In this document: positions 52,415-61,118 of the stretch, piece by piece
How positions within the stretch are numbered: position 1 is the stretch's first letter
How the letters are laid out: every line of letters begins with the position of its first letter
Source: an uncultured Latescibacterota bacterium
GTDB lineage: Bacteria > Latescibacterota > UBA2968 > UBA8231
Direction: 5' to 3'
NCBI GenBank assembly: GCA_958295495.1
Contig: OY282352.1
Coordinates: 2,790,001-2,854,000 of the forward strand
Length of the DNA: 64,000 nt
Made by a program: the position numbers and the translations under genes
Notes under the pieces: generated by a model
What the model was told of the DNA's origin: nothing
Seen by the model: only the letters and a program-made list of their open reading frames with translations
Database searches by the model: none

Positions 52415-54052
52415 ATGCGTTTACTCCTCGCGACTTTCCCCAACAGGGTGTTCGGCGGCCTCTGCGCGGCCATGCTATGGACGTGCTGCGCCGCCGCCGA
52501 GCCGCTTGCGCCCTTCGTCGATGTTGCCGCCAAACTCGGCCTGACCCGCGTCCACGCGAGCGGCAGCCTAGAGAAGGGCTATATCCCCGAGGCCAAAGGC
52601 GGTGGCACAGCCGCGCTCGACTTTGATCGCGACGGGGACCAAGACCTCTATTGGGTCAATGGTCAAGGCGGCGGACACGCGCTTTTCCGCAACGATGGCC
52701 CGACCGGCTTTGTCGATGTGGGCGAGGCACTCGGGACCGCAGGCCGCGGCTGGGGCATGGGTGCGACGAGCGCGGACTTTGACAACGACGGGGACCAAGA
52801 CCTGTACGCGACCCAATTGCGGGAGAATGTGCTCTACCGCAACGACGGCGCGTACTTTGCTGATGTGGGCGCAGTGGCTGGTGTCGCTACGCCTCATTGG
52901 AGCACGGGCGCGGCTTGGGCCGACTACGACCGCGATGGCGACCTCGACCTGTACGTGGCGAGCTATGCGATATTCGATTCCGCTGCGGTCGAGCGCTTGG
53001 GGGCGCAATGGAAGGGAGTGGACGTTTTCGTCGGCCCGAGGGGATTGATGGGGGCCGCGGATGTGTTTTATCGCAACGATGGCGAGGAGTTTGCCGACAT
53101 CACCGCTTGGGCGCGCCTCAACCACCCCTCCCCAGGCTATGGCTTGGGCGTACTGTTTGCGGACGCCGACGCCGATGGCTGGCCCGATCTGTTCGTGGCC
53201 AACGACTCCAGCCCGAACTTTTTTTATCGCAATCGCGGCGATGGCCGCTTTACTGACCGCTCCCTCCCGGCCCGCTTGGCATATAGCCGCAGCGGACAAA
53301 TCCAAGCGAGTATGGGCGTGGCTTGGGGCGACTACGACAACGACGGCCACCCCGACTTGCTCGCCACGCATTTTGAAGACGAGTACAATACCCTCTATCG
53401 CAACGAGGGCGACGGAACCTTTGCGGATGTCAGCGCGGAAGCTGCCATGACGCCTGCGGGGTGGGCGCACGTGGGATTTGGCGCGGGGTTTTTTGACTTT
53501 GACCACGATGGCGACCTCGATTTGTTGGTGGCCAATGGTCACGTGTATCCGCAGATTGACCGCGCCGGCAGCGGCAGTACATATACCCAGCCCAATCACC
53601 TTTTTGCCAATGTTGGCGACGGAACGTTTACTCCGGTCGCGCTCGGCCCCGAGGTACCCCGCGTCAGCCGAGGAGCCAACATGCTCGACTTTGACGACGA
53701 CGGCGACTTGGATGTTTTCGTTGCCAATCTCGACGATCGGCCATCGCTGCTGCGAAACGATGTGGGCAACCGGAAAAATTGGCTGGGCCTGCGCTTGGTT
53801 GGTACGCGCGGCAACCGCGACGGCATTGGAACTCGCGTGCGACTCGTCGCTGGCAAGCGGACGCAGATCCGCGACCTCGTCTGCGGCAGCAGTTTCCTCT
53901 CCAGCGAGGACCGCCGCCTCCACTTTGGACTGGGGCGCGTCAAGCGGATCGACACGCTCGAAGTGCGCTGGCCCGACCAACACCGCGAGATTTTTACCGA
54001 CCTGCCGGTCAATCGGTATTTAATTGTCGAAGAAGGGAATGGGGATCGGTAA
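52415..54052 (+). CDS. Secreted CRTAC1-type FG-GAP/VCBS and UnbV-ASPIC protein
   Basis: 545 residues with a signal peptide ending near TCCAAAEP. About eight calcium-binding VCBS/FG-GAP repeats follow, e.g. ALDFDRDGDQDLYWVNG, ADFDNDGDQDLYATQ, ADYDRDGDLDLYVASY, FADADADGWPDLFVAN, WGDYDNDGHPDLLATH and LDFDDDGDLDVFVANL, building a beta-propeller like the integrin alpha head. The C-terminal UnbV/ASPIC domain is clear (NWLGLRLVGTRGNRDGIGTR; VRWPDQHREIF). The family is common on bacterial surfaces and may bind polymers or other cells. No neighbour shares its direction closely, so it is probably transcribed alone. Confidence 0.88.
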   Translation: MRLLLATFPNRVFGGLCAAMLWTCCAAAEPLAPFVDVAAKLGLTRVHASGSLEKGYIPEAKGGGTAALDFDRDGDQDLYWVNGQGGGHALFRNDGPTGFVDVGEALGTAGRGWGMGATSADFDNDGDQDLYATQLRENVLYRNDGAYFADVGAVAGVATPHWSTGAAWADYDRDGDLDLYVASYAIFDSAAVERLGAQWKGVDVFVGPRGLMGAADVFYRNDGEEFADITAWARLNHPSPGYGLGVLFADADADGWPDLFVANDSSPNFFYRNRGDGRFTDRSLPARLAYSRSGQIQASMGVAWGDYDNDGHPDLLATHFEDEYNTLYRNEGDGTFADVSAEAAMTPAGWAHVGFGAGFFDFDHDGDLDLLVANGHVYPQIDRAGSGSTYTQPNHLFANVGDGTFTPVALGPEVPRVSRGANMLDFDDDGDLDVFVANLDDRPSLLRNDVGNRKNWLGLRLVGTRGNRDGIGTRVRLVAGKRTQIRDLVCGSSFLSSEDRRLHFGLGRVKRIDTLEVRWPDQHREIFTDLPVNRYLIVEEGNGDR

Positions 54053-54251
54053 CTGACGTTACGCATCGTCCGGCCCGTGCGCTAGGCACTCACTGGCTTT
54101 GACTCGGTGGCCTTTAGGCAGGACCGTCGCGGTGAAGTACTTGGCTCAGTACAACCGGGGCGGGTGCTCTACGGCCTTGTCGTGCTGAGCATACCGTGCG
54201 TCACATCAGTCCTCCCACCGCACTGAGCCTAAGCCCGGAGGAAAAAGGAAC

Positions 54252-55130
54252 ATGCGCTTATTAAATGCTCGCACATTAATCGCGGCACTGTTGGCGGCTG
54301 GCCCAGCGACCGCCGAACTGTCGCTTTCCCAGCTCAGCGACGCGGTGTACGTGTTGCAAGGCGGTGGCGGCAATGTCGGGGTTTGCGTCGGCAGCGATGG
54401 CATTCTTTTGGTAGATGCCAAATTGGCGTCGCAGGCCGATGCAGTGCTCGCCGCGCTAGCCCGTTTTGCCGGCCGGCCCAAGTACATTTTCAACACCCAT
54501 TTCCACGCCGACCACACCGGCGGCAACCGCGCCTTGGGCCAGCACGCGACGATTTTGGCGCACGCCAACGTCCGCAAACGCTTGGCGACGGGGGGTGAAT
54601 TTGGCAAGCGGTTCATTGAGGCTGCGCCGGCGGTCGCCTTGCCAGTGATTGCGTTTGAGCAGTCGGCGTCCGCGTTCTTCAACGGCGAGGAAATTCGCGC
54701 CGTTCACTTCCCCCACGGCCATACCGACGGGGACATCGCCGTATTCTTCGTCAACGCCCAGATCGCCCACCTCGGCGACCTCTTCTTCAACGGCCTCTTC
54801 CCCTTTGTCGATCTAGAATACGGCGGCGATGTCGAAACTCTGACGCAACACATCGCCACGCTCATCGACCAGCTTCCCGCGGACGCCAAAATCATCCCCG
54901 GGCACGGTCCGGTCGCTACCCTCGACGACCTGAAGACCTACCACCGCATGTTGGTGGAAACCACGGCCAGCGTGCGTACGCGCCGGAGCGCGGGCATGTC
55001 CCTCGAGCAGATTAGCGCAGAGGGACTCGGCTCTCAATGGGCGTCGTGGGAGTGGTCTTTCGTGCCAGCGCAGCGCTGGATCGAAACGGTCTATTGGAGC
55101 TTGGAGGAGGGGGAGAAGGGGAGCGATTGA
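54252..55130 (+). CDS. MBL-fold metallo-hydrolase, exported
   Basis: 292 residues with a ribosome binding site GGAGGAAAAAGGA and a signal peptide (MRLLNARTLIAALLAAGPATA). The metallo-beta-lactamase fold is complete: NTHFHADHTGGN (H-x-H-x-D-H), FPHGHTDGD, HLGDLFFNG and IIPGHGPVA provide the two-metal site. It resembles the periplasmic, quinoprotein- and Sox-associated hydrolases more than true beta-lactamases. The substrate is unknown. It stands between the CRTAC1-type gene and the molybdenum hydroxylase operon, and shares no operon with either. Confidence 0.85.
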   Translation: MRLLNARTLIAALLAAGPATAELSLSQLSDAVYVLQGGGGNVGVCVGSDGILLVDAKLASQADAVLAALARFAGRPKYIFNTHFHADHTGGNRALGQHATILAHANVRKRLATGGEFGKRFIEAAPAVALPVIAFEQSASAFFNGEEIRAVHFPHGHTDGDIAVFFVNAQIAHLGDLFFNGLFPFVDLEYGGDVETLTQHIATLIDQLPADAKIIPGHGPVATLDDLKTYHRMLVETTASVRTRRSAGMSLEQISAEGLGSQWASWEWSFVPAQRWIETVYWSLEEGEKGSD

Positions 55131-55148
55131 TGAGAAGCATGGAGGTGC

Positions 55149-55388
55149 CGTCATGTTCAAGATCGCCGTTTTTACATTCCTGCGGGCGATTTTGATGGCG
55201 ATGGGCAGTGGGAGTGGCTCGTGGAACTCCAACGCAACCCCTTTGAGGGGGACATGGGACTCGTCGTGCAAAGGCTTTCCGCAGGAGGGGTGCTGAGGAG
55301 CGCGCATCTCGTCGGCTCGGTCGCCCGCGGATTTCTCCAAAAAAATCCAGCTATCCGGCCATTGCGCTGCGCCTTTTACCGCTCTTGA
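55149..55388 (+). pseudogene. FG-GAP repeat gene remnant
   Basis: A frame of about 79 codons reads RRFYIPAGDFDGDGQWEWLV, then ELQRNPFEGDMGLVVQRLS, and ends at a TGA at 55386-55388 without a start. DFDGDGQWEWLVEL is an FG-GAP calcium loop, so this is the leftover of a secreted propeller gene like those at 13405-14153 and 52415-54052. A stop-free tail of low-complexity sequence follows the repeat. Confidence 0.45.
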
Positions 55389-55462
55389 CAGCAGGGATGG
55401 AGCATTCCATAATTAGGCGCGAACGCAGCGATCACTACTTAAATAAGCGAGGAGGGTTTTCC

Positions 55463-56371
55463 TTGAAAAATTTTACATACTGCGCCCCCAGCACGTTGCG
55501 CGAGGCCGTGGCCCTCAAAGCCGCAAAGGGCGAAGCCGCCCGCGTCCTCGCTGGTGGCACCGACTTGATCGTCCAGTTGCGCGGCAAGCGTTTTGCGCCC
55601 GACTGCATCCTCGACATCAAGAACGTCCCGGAGGCCAACGAGCTTTCCTACGGCCCCCGCCGGGGTTTGGTCATTGGCGCGGCCGTGTCCTGCTGGCGCA
55701 TCTACAACGACCCCGAAATCGTCGAGCACTACCCCGGGCTCGTCGATTCGGCCGCCATTATTGGCGGCATCCAGATACAGGGCCGCGCCACTTTTGGTGG
55801 CAATTTGTGCAACGCCTCGCCCAGCGCGGACACGATCCCCAGCCTGATTACCCACTCGGCCGCGTGCCACATCGCCGGGCCGGACGGCAAGCGCCAAGTC
55901 GGCGTAGAGGATTTTTGCACCGGGCCGGGCCGCAGTGTGCTCGCGCCCGGCGAGATCTTGGTTGCTCTCCAGATCCCGATTGCCAAGAAGAACACCGGCT
56001 CTCACTACCAGCGCTTCATTCCGCGCAATGAGATGGACATCGCCGTCGTCGGAGTGTCCTCCCACGTTGTCTTGGCCAATCGCGGCAAGGAGTTTAAGGC
56101 CGCGCGCATTGCACTCGCCGCGGTCGGCCCCACGCCGATTTTCGCCCGCGAGGCCGGCGATAGCCTAGCGGGCCAAGCCGTCTCAGACGAGGCCATCGCA
56201 GCCGCCGCGGCCGCCGCCCAGAGCGCAGCTAGTCCGATTTCCGATATGCGCGGCCCGGCCGAGTTCCGCACCCATCTCGTCGGGGTGCTGGTTAAGCGCA
56301 CCCTCGCGGGTGCTGTCGCCCGGGCCCGCGGCCAGTTCGTCGCCAACGCCGTGCAGGAAGCGGCTGGCTAA
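55463..56371 (+). CDS. Molybdenum hydroxylase FAD-binding subunit (CoxM/XdhB type)
   Basis: About 302 residues from a TTG at 55463 with a strong GGAGG; the frame is open to 55385 but without a ribosome site. VLAGGTDLIVQLRGK and TFGGNLCNASPSADTIPSLI are the two FAD-binding motifs of the family, and the C-terminal CO dehydrogenase flavoprotein domain follows. It passes electrons from the iron-sulfur subunit to FAD. First gene of a medium-small-large operon. A broken, inverted copy of its 3' third lies at 40621-40841. Confidence 0.9.
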   Translation: MKNFTYCAPSTLREAVALKAAKGEAARVLAGGTDLIVQLRGKRFAPDCILDIKNVPEANELSYGPRRGLVIGAAVSCWRIYNDPEIVEHYPGLVDSAAIIGGIQIQGRATFGGNLCNASPSADTIPSLITHSAACHIAGPDGKRQVGVEDFCTGPGRSVLAPGEILVALQIPIAKKNTGSHYQRFIPRNEMDIAVVGVSSHVVLANRGKEFKAARIALAAVGPTPIFAREAGDSLAGQAVSDEAIAAAAAAAQSAASPISDMRGPAEFRTHLVGVLVKRTLAGAVARARGQFVANAVQEAAG

Positions 56372-56432
56372 AAGGTTAGACGTCCACTCGCCGCCACAGC
56401 CAACAGGCGGCCCAAATTCGGAGTTAAGGTAC

Positions 56433-56912
56433 ATGAGCAAAACACACATCCAGACCACGATCAACGCAGAGCCGACCGAATTTCTCTGCGAACCGCGCCA
56501 AAGCCTGCTCGAAGTATTGCGCGAGACGCTCGGCTTCACCGGCACCAAAGAGGGCTGCAACGACGGCAACTGCGGCGCGTGCTCCATTGCCGTTGACGGC
56601 GTCCTCGTCGATTCCTGTCTGATGCTGGCCGTCGAGGCCGAGGGCAAGGAGATAGACACGGTCGAGGGCCTTGCCAGCCCGGAGAGCCTGCACCCGGTGC
56701 AGCAGAAGTTCCTCGAACACGCCGCGCTCCAATGCGGCATTTGCACCCCGGGCTTTTTGGTGGCCTCCAAGGCCCTGCTCGACCACAACCCCAACCCTTC
56801 CGAGCACGAAGTGCGGCACTGGCTGGCCGGCAACTTGTGCCGCTGCACAGGCTACGACAAGATCGTCCGCGCCGTCCTCGACGCGGCTGAGGAAGTGCGC
56901 CAAAGCGCCTGA
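56433..56912 (+). CDS. Molybdenum hydroxylase 2Fe-2S subunit (CoxS/XdhC-like)
   Basis: 159 residues. The plant-type 2Fe-2S cluster site is GCNDGNCGACSIAVDG with the fourth cysteine in DSCLML; the second, proximal cluster uses CGICTPGF and GNLCRCTGY. All eight cysteines are present. It carries electrons between the molybdenum centre and the FAD subunit. Placed 61 bases after the FAD-subunit gene and 20 before the large subunit. Confidence 0.93.
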   Translation: MSKTHIQTTINAEPTEFLCEPRQSLLEVLRETLGFTGTKEGCNDGNCGACSIAVDGVLVDSCLMLAVEAEGKEIDTVEGLASPESLHPVQQKFLEHAALQCGICTPGFLVASKALLDHNPNPSEHEVRHWLAGNLCRCTGYDKIVRAVLDAAEEVRQSA

Positions 56913-56932
56913 ACCCAACGAGGAGGAACGCC

Positions 56933-59188
56933 ATGTCTGCCACCAGCGACTACAAAGTCATCGGCACCCGCCCCATCCGCCACGATGGCGTCGACAAGGT
57001 CACCGGACGCGCCATTTACGGCGGCGACACCCGCTTGGCCGGCTTGCTCTACGGACAGGTCCTGCGCTCGCCCCACGCCCATGCGCGCATCAAGTCCATA
57101 GACACTGCTAAAGCCGCCGCCCTGCCTGGGGTCAAGGCCATCCTCACGGGCGTGGATCTGCCCGATGCCGGAGACCAAGTTGTCGATCTCGGCGAAGGCC
57201 CGGCCCGGCTCAAATACCTGCGCGACAATGTGCTGGCCACAGATAAGGCCCTGTACAGCGGGCATCCAGTCGCCGCTGTCGCGGCCACCAATGTCCACAT
57301 TGCCGAAGAGGCACTCGACCTGATCGAAGTCGAGTACGAGGTCCTAGAGCCCGTGCTCGACGTGCGCGAGGCCATGCAGGAGGGTGCGCCCCAGCTTCAC
57401 GACGACATGACCACCCAAGAGTTTGGGGAAGACACCGGCCGCAAGAGCAACCTCGCCACCCACTTCGAGCACCGGCTCGGCGACCCGGACAGGGCCTTTG
57501 CCGAGGCCGACGTGATCGTGGAGCGCGAGTTTCAGACCTCCACCGTGCATCAAGGGTACATCGAGCCGCACAACGCCACGGCGAGTTGGAACGCCGATGG
57601 CCAACTGACGATTTGGACCAGCACCCAGGGGTCGTTCACCGCACGCGCCCAAGTCGGCGCGGTCTTGGACATGCCCATTTCCAAGATCAAGGTCGTGCCC
57701 CAAGAAATCGGCGGCGGCTTTGGCGGCAAAATCCCGATTTACTTGGAGCCGGTCGCCGCCCTGCTGTCCAAGGCGAGCGGCCAACCCGTCAAGATGGTTA
57801 TGACCCGGCCAGCCATCTTCGAGAGCACCGGCCCGACGCCCGGGTCGTACATCAAGATCAAGATGGGTGCCGACAAGACCGGCAAGATCGTGGCCGCCGA
57901 CGCCTATATCGCCTTTGAGTCTGGGGCGTATCCCGGCGGCTTGGTCGGCGCGGCCGCGATGTGCGTGTTCTCGTGCTACGACATACCCGATGGCCGGATT
58001 GACTGCTATGACGTAGTGGTCAACAAGCCGCGCAGTTTCGCGTATCGCGCCCCGGGTTCGACGCAGGTGGCCTTCGCCACCGAGCACGTGGTTGATTTGC
58101 TGGCCGCCGAACTGGGGATGGAGCCGCTGGCGATCCGGCTCAAAAACAGCGCGACGACCGGCACCCGCCGCATTGACGGCGTGGTGTATCCTAAGATGGG
58201 CTGCAAGGAGGTGTTGGAGGCCATCGCCAACTCGGAGCACTACCAGAGTCCAGCACCTGTTGGCTCCAACACCGGGCGCGGCATTTCGGTCGGCTATTGG
58301 TTCAACGTCGGGCTCAAGTCCTCTTGCACGGCCAGCGTCAACGCAGACGGCACGGTCAGCTTAGTCGAGGGTTCGACCGACATCGGCGGCACGCGCACGT
58401 CGGTCGCCATGCAGTTTGCCGAGACCTTGGGCCTGCGGGCCGAAGACGTCAAACCGCAGGTGGCCGACACGGACTCGATTGGCCACACGGACGTAACCGG
58501 CGGCAGCCGCGTGACGTACGCCACTGGCTGGGCCGCGTACAAGGCCGCCCTCGACGTGCGGGACCAGCTCTGCGAGCGCGCGGCCCAGCTCTGGGAGGTT
58601 GAAGTAAGCCAAGTCGAGTTCGACGACGGCGTCTTCAGCACCGACGATCACTCTTTGACCTTTAAGGAACTAGCTGGCCGACTCGAAGAGACCGGCGGCC
58701 CGATCATTGGGCGCGCCACCGTGGATCCAGACTCGGGCGTTGGCGGCTCCTTTGCGGCCAATATCGCCGATGTTGAGGTGGATCCCGAGACCGGCAAGGT
58801 CGAGATTGTGCGCTTTACGGTCGTCCAAGACGCTGGCCGGGCCATTCACCCCGCCTACGTTGAGGGCCAGATGCAGGGCGGCTCGGCCCAAGGCATTGGT
58901 TGGGCGCTCAACGAGGAGTACTTCTACAATCGCGACGGCCACCTCGACAACTCCAGCTATCTCGACTACCGGATCCCGACCAGCCTCGACCTGCCGATGA
59001 TTGAGACCATCATCGTCGAGGTTCCCAACCCGGGCCATCCCTATGGAGTGCGCGGCGTCGGCGAGGCCAACATCGCCCCGCCACCCGCTGCCATAGCCGC
59101 GGCCATTGAGGCGGCCATTGGCGTACGTCCGCAGGAATTGCCCATGAAGCCCGACCGCATTGTCGCCGCGCTCGCGTCATGCCCGTAG
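56933..59188 (+). CDS. Molybdenum hydroxylase large subunit (xanthine dehydrogenase/aldehyde oxidase family)
   Basis: 751 residues with GAGGAGG before the start. IGTRPIRHDGVDKVTGRAIY opens the ald_Xan_dh_C domain; QEIGGGFGGKIPIYLEPVAA, FAYRAPGSTQVAFATEHVVD and the C-terminal GVRGVGEANIAPPPAAI carry the molybdopterin contacts and the catalytic glutamate (GVGE). The active-site loop is AYRAPG, not the AYRCSF of CO dehydrogenase, so it oxidises an aldehyde or N-heterocycle. No twin-arginine signal is present, so it is cytoplasmic. The specific substrate cannot be read from the sequence. Confidence 0.9.
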   Translation: MSATSDYKVIGTRPIRHDGVDKVTGRAIYGGDTRLAGLLYGQVLRSPHAHARIKSIDTAKAAALPGVKAILTGVDLPDAGDQVVDLGEGPARLKYLRDNVLATDKALYSGHPVAAVAATNVHIAEEALDLIEVEYEVLEPVLDVREAMQEGAPQLHDDMTTQEFGEDTGRKSNLATHFEHRLGDPDRAFAEADVIVEREFQTSTVHQGYIEPHNATASWNADGQLTIWTSTQGSFTARAQVGAVLDMPISKIKVVPQEIGGGFGGKIPIYLEPVAALLSKASGQPVKMVMTRPAIFESTGPTPGSYIKIKMGADKTGKIVAADAYIAFESGAYPGGLVGAAAMCVFSCYDIPDGRIDCYDVVVNKPRSFAYRAPGSTQVAFATEHVVDLLAAELGMEPLAIRLKNSATTGTRRIDGVVYPKMGCKEVLEAIANSEHYQSPAPVGSNTGRGISVGYWFNVGLKSSCTASVNADGTVSLVEGSTDIGGTRTSVAMQFAETLGLRAEDVKPQVADTDSIGHTDVTGGSRVTYATGWAAYKAALDVRDQLCERAAQLWEVEVSQVEFDDGVFSTDDHSLTFKELAGRLEETGGPIIGRATVDPDSGVGGSFAANIADVEVDPETGKVEIVRFTVVQDAGRAIHPAYVEGQMQGGSAQGIGWALNEEYFYNRDGHLDNSSYLDYRIPTSLDLPMIETIIVEVPNPGHPYGVRGVGEANIAPPPAAIAAAIEAAIGVRPQELPMKPDRIVAALASCP

Positions 59189-59448
59189 TTTGGATTCCCT
59201 CGCTGATGCAGAAGCTGACCGACGGTCAGCAGCAAGTAGAGGTGGAGGGCGCGACCGTGCGCGAGGTCGTTGCCGCGCTCGACGCCCGCTACCCTAAGTT
59301 CAAGGAGCGGATCCTCGATGGCGACCGCATCAAGACCGAGATTGCCGTTGCGGTGGATGGCGAAATCGTCGCGGCCGGGCTGCGGGCTAAGGTAGGGCCG
59401 CAAAGCGAGGTCCACTTCCTGCCCGCCATATCGGGGGGCGCGAGTTAA
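59179..59448 (+). CDS. MoaD/ThiS-like sulfur carrier protein with extended C-terminus
   Basis: 89 residues, overlapping the large-subunit gene by ten bases. The beta-grasp fold of MoaD is visible (VREVVAALDARYPKFKERIL; IAVAVDGEIV). MoaD ends in Gly-Gly, which is adenylated and thiocarboxylated to donate sulfur to molybdopterin. Here the sequence ends FLPAISGGAS, so two residues would have to be removed before activation, as in some eukaryotic and archaeal modifiers. Context with a molybdenum enzyme supports a cofactor role, or a modifier of that enzyme. Confidence 0.82.
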   Translation: MPVVWIPSLMQKLTDGQQQVEVEGATVREVVAALDARYPKFKERILDGDRIKTEIAVAVDGEIVAAGLRAKVGPQSEVHFLPAISGGAS

Positions 59449-59688
59449 ACCGCGTTATCCATACTCCAACTAAAAGGCCGGCCTCCGAAAGAGTGCCGGC
59501 CAATTATATACCCGAGTGCCTAAAGCAAAAAAGGATACTATCCAAGAGCAGAACTCTATTGATTTGCGCTTCCCAATGTAGCTAATCATTGATAGATATA
59601 TGCAAAATAGATACATACGAAACGTATTGACGCGGTTAAAGAGTATTCGTTTGCTCAGTATATGATCCTTTGAATAGGAGAAAGGGAC
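59449..59688. other. AT-rich spacer with a terminator-like hairpin
   Basis: GGCCGGC (59476-59482) and GCCGGCC (59495-59501) form a 7-bp stem that could end the molybdenum hydroxylase operon, although no T-run follows. The remaining 190 bases are clearly AT-richer than the flanks and hold no recognisable gene; they mark the left edge of the Panacea gene pair. Confidence 0.4.
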
Positions 59689-60189
59689 ATGGAATACTCA
59701 TACTCAGCAAAGGAGATCGCCAACTACTTCCTTGAACTTTCGGCCAAAAAAGATATTTCGCCGTTAAAGATTCAAAAGTTGGTCTATATTGCTCATGGTT
59801 GGCATTTGGCTCTTTATGGGGAACCCCTTGTTCGAGATGAGTTGGCTGAAGCTTGGGAATATGGGCCGGTCTTTCCCTCTATCTATCACGAATTCAAGCG
59901 GTTTGGTTCAGGGCCGATCCTTGAACCAGCGTTAGCGTGGACTTACTACGATTTTCTTGAAAAATGGGATAGCCACATACCCCGCATCAAGCCTGATGAT
60001 GAGCGTACCGTTGCTTTTCTCAACCGGATATGGGAACTATATGGCCGCTTTAGTGCCGGTGAGCTATCTGCTATGACGCATGAAGAAGGTAGCCCTTGGA
60101 GTCAAATGCGCGAAAAGGTGGGGCTAATAAAAAATGCTAATATAGATAATGCTCTTATAGAAAAATACTATAAGGATCGCCTTGAATGA
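59689..60189 (+). CDS. Panacea-domain (DUF4065/SocA-like) antitoxin
   Basis: 166 residues with AGGAGAAAGG before the start. The Panacea (DUF4065) domain is recognisable from ISPLKIQKLVYIAHGWHLAL and ELAEAWEYGPVFPSIYHEFK, with the later FSAGELSAMTHEEGSPW. Members of the PanAT systems neutralise very different toxins encoded beside them; SocA instead delivers a toxin to ClpXP. The next gene starts inside its last codons (ATGA overlap), so the pair is a toxin-antitoxin candidate. Confidence 0.85.
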   Translation: MEYSYSAKEIANYFLELSAKKDISPLKIQKLVYIAHGWHLALYGEPLVRDELAEAWEYGPVFPSIYHEFKRFGSGPILEPALAWTYYDFLEKWDSHIPRIKPDDERTVAFLNRIWELYGRFSAGELSAMTHEEGSPWSQMREKVGLIKNANIDNALIEKYYKDRLE

Positions 60190-60545
60190 CAGACGAGGAA
60201 AAAGATAAATTAAGGCGTATCCCTCCGGGAAAGAGCACAGGCGAGGATAACATCAAACAACAGACTGCCGAGGCTGAACTTGAACGTATAAAATTGAACA
60301 ATCGAAGCGATGAGCAAAATATAGAAAATCGCAAGAAATACGGATATTTGATATACTCACTCGTTATCGGATGGCTCGTGATACTGTCCATAATTCTCTT
60401 TTTTCATGGATTTAAAGTACGTGATTTTGCCCTCCCGGATGGAGTGCTTATTACTTTAATTGCAGGTACGACGGTCAAGGTCATTGGATTGCTCGCCATC
60501 ATAGTAAATTATCTGTTTCCCAAACCCAAACAAAATCGTAGGTAG
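60186..60545 (+). CDS. Small two-helix membrane protein, putative PanAT toxin
   Basis: 119 residues. An acidic-basic helical N-terminal half (about 1-48, with EAELERIKLNNRSDEQNIEN) is followed by two membrane helices, LIYSLVIGWLVILSIILFF and VLITLIAGTTVKVIGLLAII, and a basic tail KPKQNRR. No enzyme domain is seen. Overlap with the Panacea gene makes a membrane-acting toxin likely, since some PanT toxins depolarise the membrane. The possibility that it is only a membrane partner remains. Confidence 0.6.
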   Translation: MTDEEKDKLRRIPPGKSTGEDNIKQQTAEAELERIKLNNRSDEQNIENRKKYGYLIYSLVIGWLVILSIILFFHGFKVRDFALPDGVLITLIAGTTVKVIGLLAIIVNYLFPKPKQNRR

Positions 60546-60677
60546 TGGGTCCGTTTGAATCTTTAGCCGTAAGCCCGGCCGCCATCGTCGACGTCATCTT
60601 TAGCGACGAGTGTTTTATCCGTAAAAGTCGTAATTCCTTTCTAGTCCCACAGCTGGAGCCGTTTATTTCCGGTCATT

Positions 60678-61118
60678 TCAGCGTCCCCCCGTCGAACCAA
60701 AGCCGCCGCTGCCGCGCTCGGTTTCATCCAGCGTTTCGGCCTCGACCCACTCGCCGCGCGTCACCGGCGCGAAAATGAGCTGGGCGATGCGGTCGCCCGG
60801 GCCGATGCGCTGCTCCTCGGCCGAAAGGTTGACCACGATGACGCCCACTTCGCCTCGGTAGTCGGCGTCGATGGTGCCCGGGGCGTTGAGCAGCGTCAAA
60901 CCGCGCTTGAGGGCCAAGCCACTGCGCGGCCTGACCTGCGCCTCGTAGCCCGGGGGGATTTCGAGGAACAGGCCCGTGGGAATGAGGGCGCGCTCGCCGG
61001 GCGCTAAGACCACTGCTGCTGATAGCGCGGCGCGCAAATCGAGGCCCGCGCTGTGCGCCGTCTCATAGGTGGGCAGCGGTTGGCCCCCCTTGTTGATTAC
61101 CTTCACTTGAATAGTCAT
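60678..61118 (-). CDS. dut: dUTP diphosphatase
   Basis: 146 residues, a complete trimeric dUTPase. The five motifs are present: SAGLDLRAAL (1), RPRSGLALKRGL (2), APGTIDADYRGEVGV (3), RIGPGDRIAQLIF (4) and the glycine-rich tail RGSGGFGSTGG (5). It hydrolyses dUTP to dUMP, keeping uracil out of DNA and supplying thymidylate synthesis. It overlaps the end of the chain-length protein gene by four bases, an unusual partnership. Confidence 0.96.
   Translation of the reverse strand: MTIQVKVINKGGQPLPTYETAHSAGLDLRAALSAAVVLAPGERALIPTGLFLEIPPGYEAQVRPRSGLALKRGLTLLNAPGTIDADYRGEVGVIVVNLSAEEQRIGPGDRIAQLIFAPVTRGEWVEAETLDETERGSGGFGSTGGR

Noticed and set aside
54053..54251. Possible coding sequence before the MBL gene
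   Set aside because: Short fragments such as KYLAQYNRGG appear in one frame but are broken by stops within a few codons.
57344..58240. A 298-residue minus-strand frame opposite the molybdenum hydroxylase large subunit
   Set aside because: The plus-strand gene shows every family motif; the antisense frame has no start context and no recognisable domain.
60545..60778. Possible small gene after the membrane protein (GTG start directly behind its stop)
   Set aside because: The 77-residue product has no ribosome site, runs into the dut gene on the other strand and shows no domain; sequence such as VSPAAIVDVIFSDECFI is suggestive but not enough.
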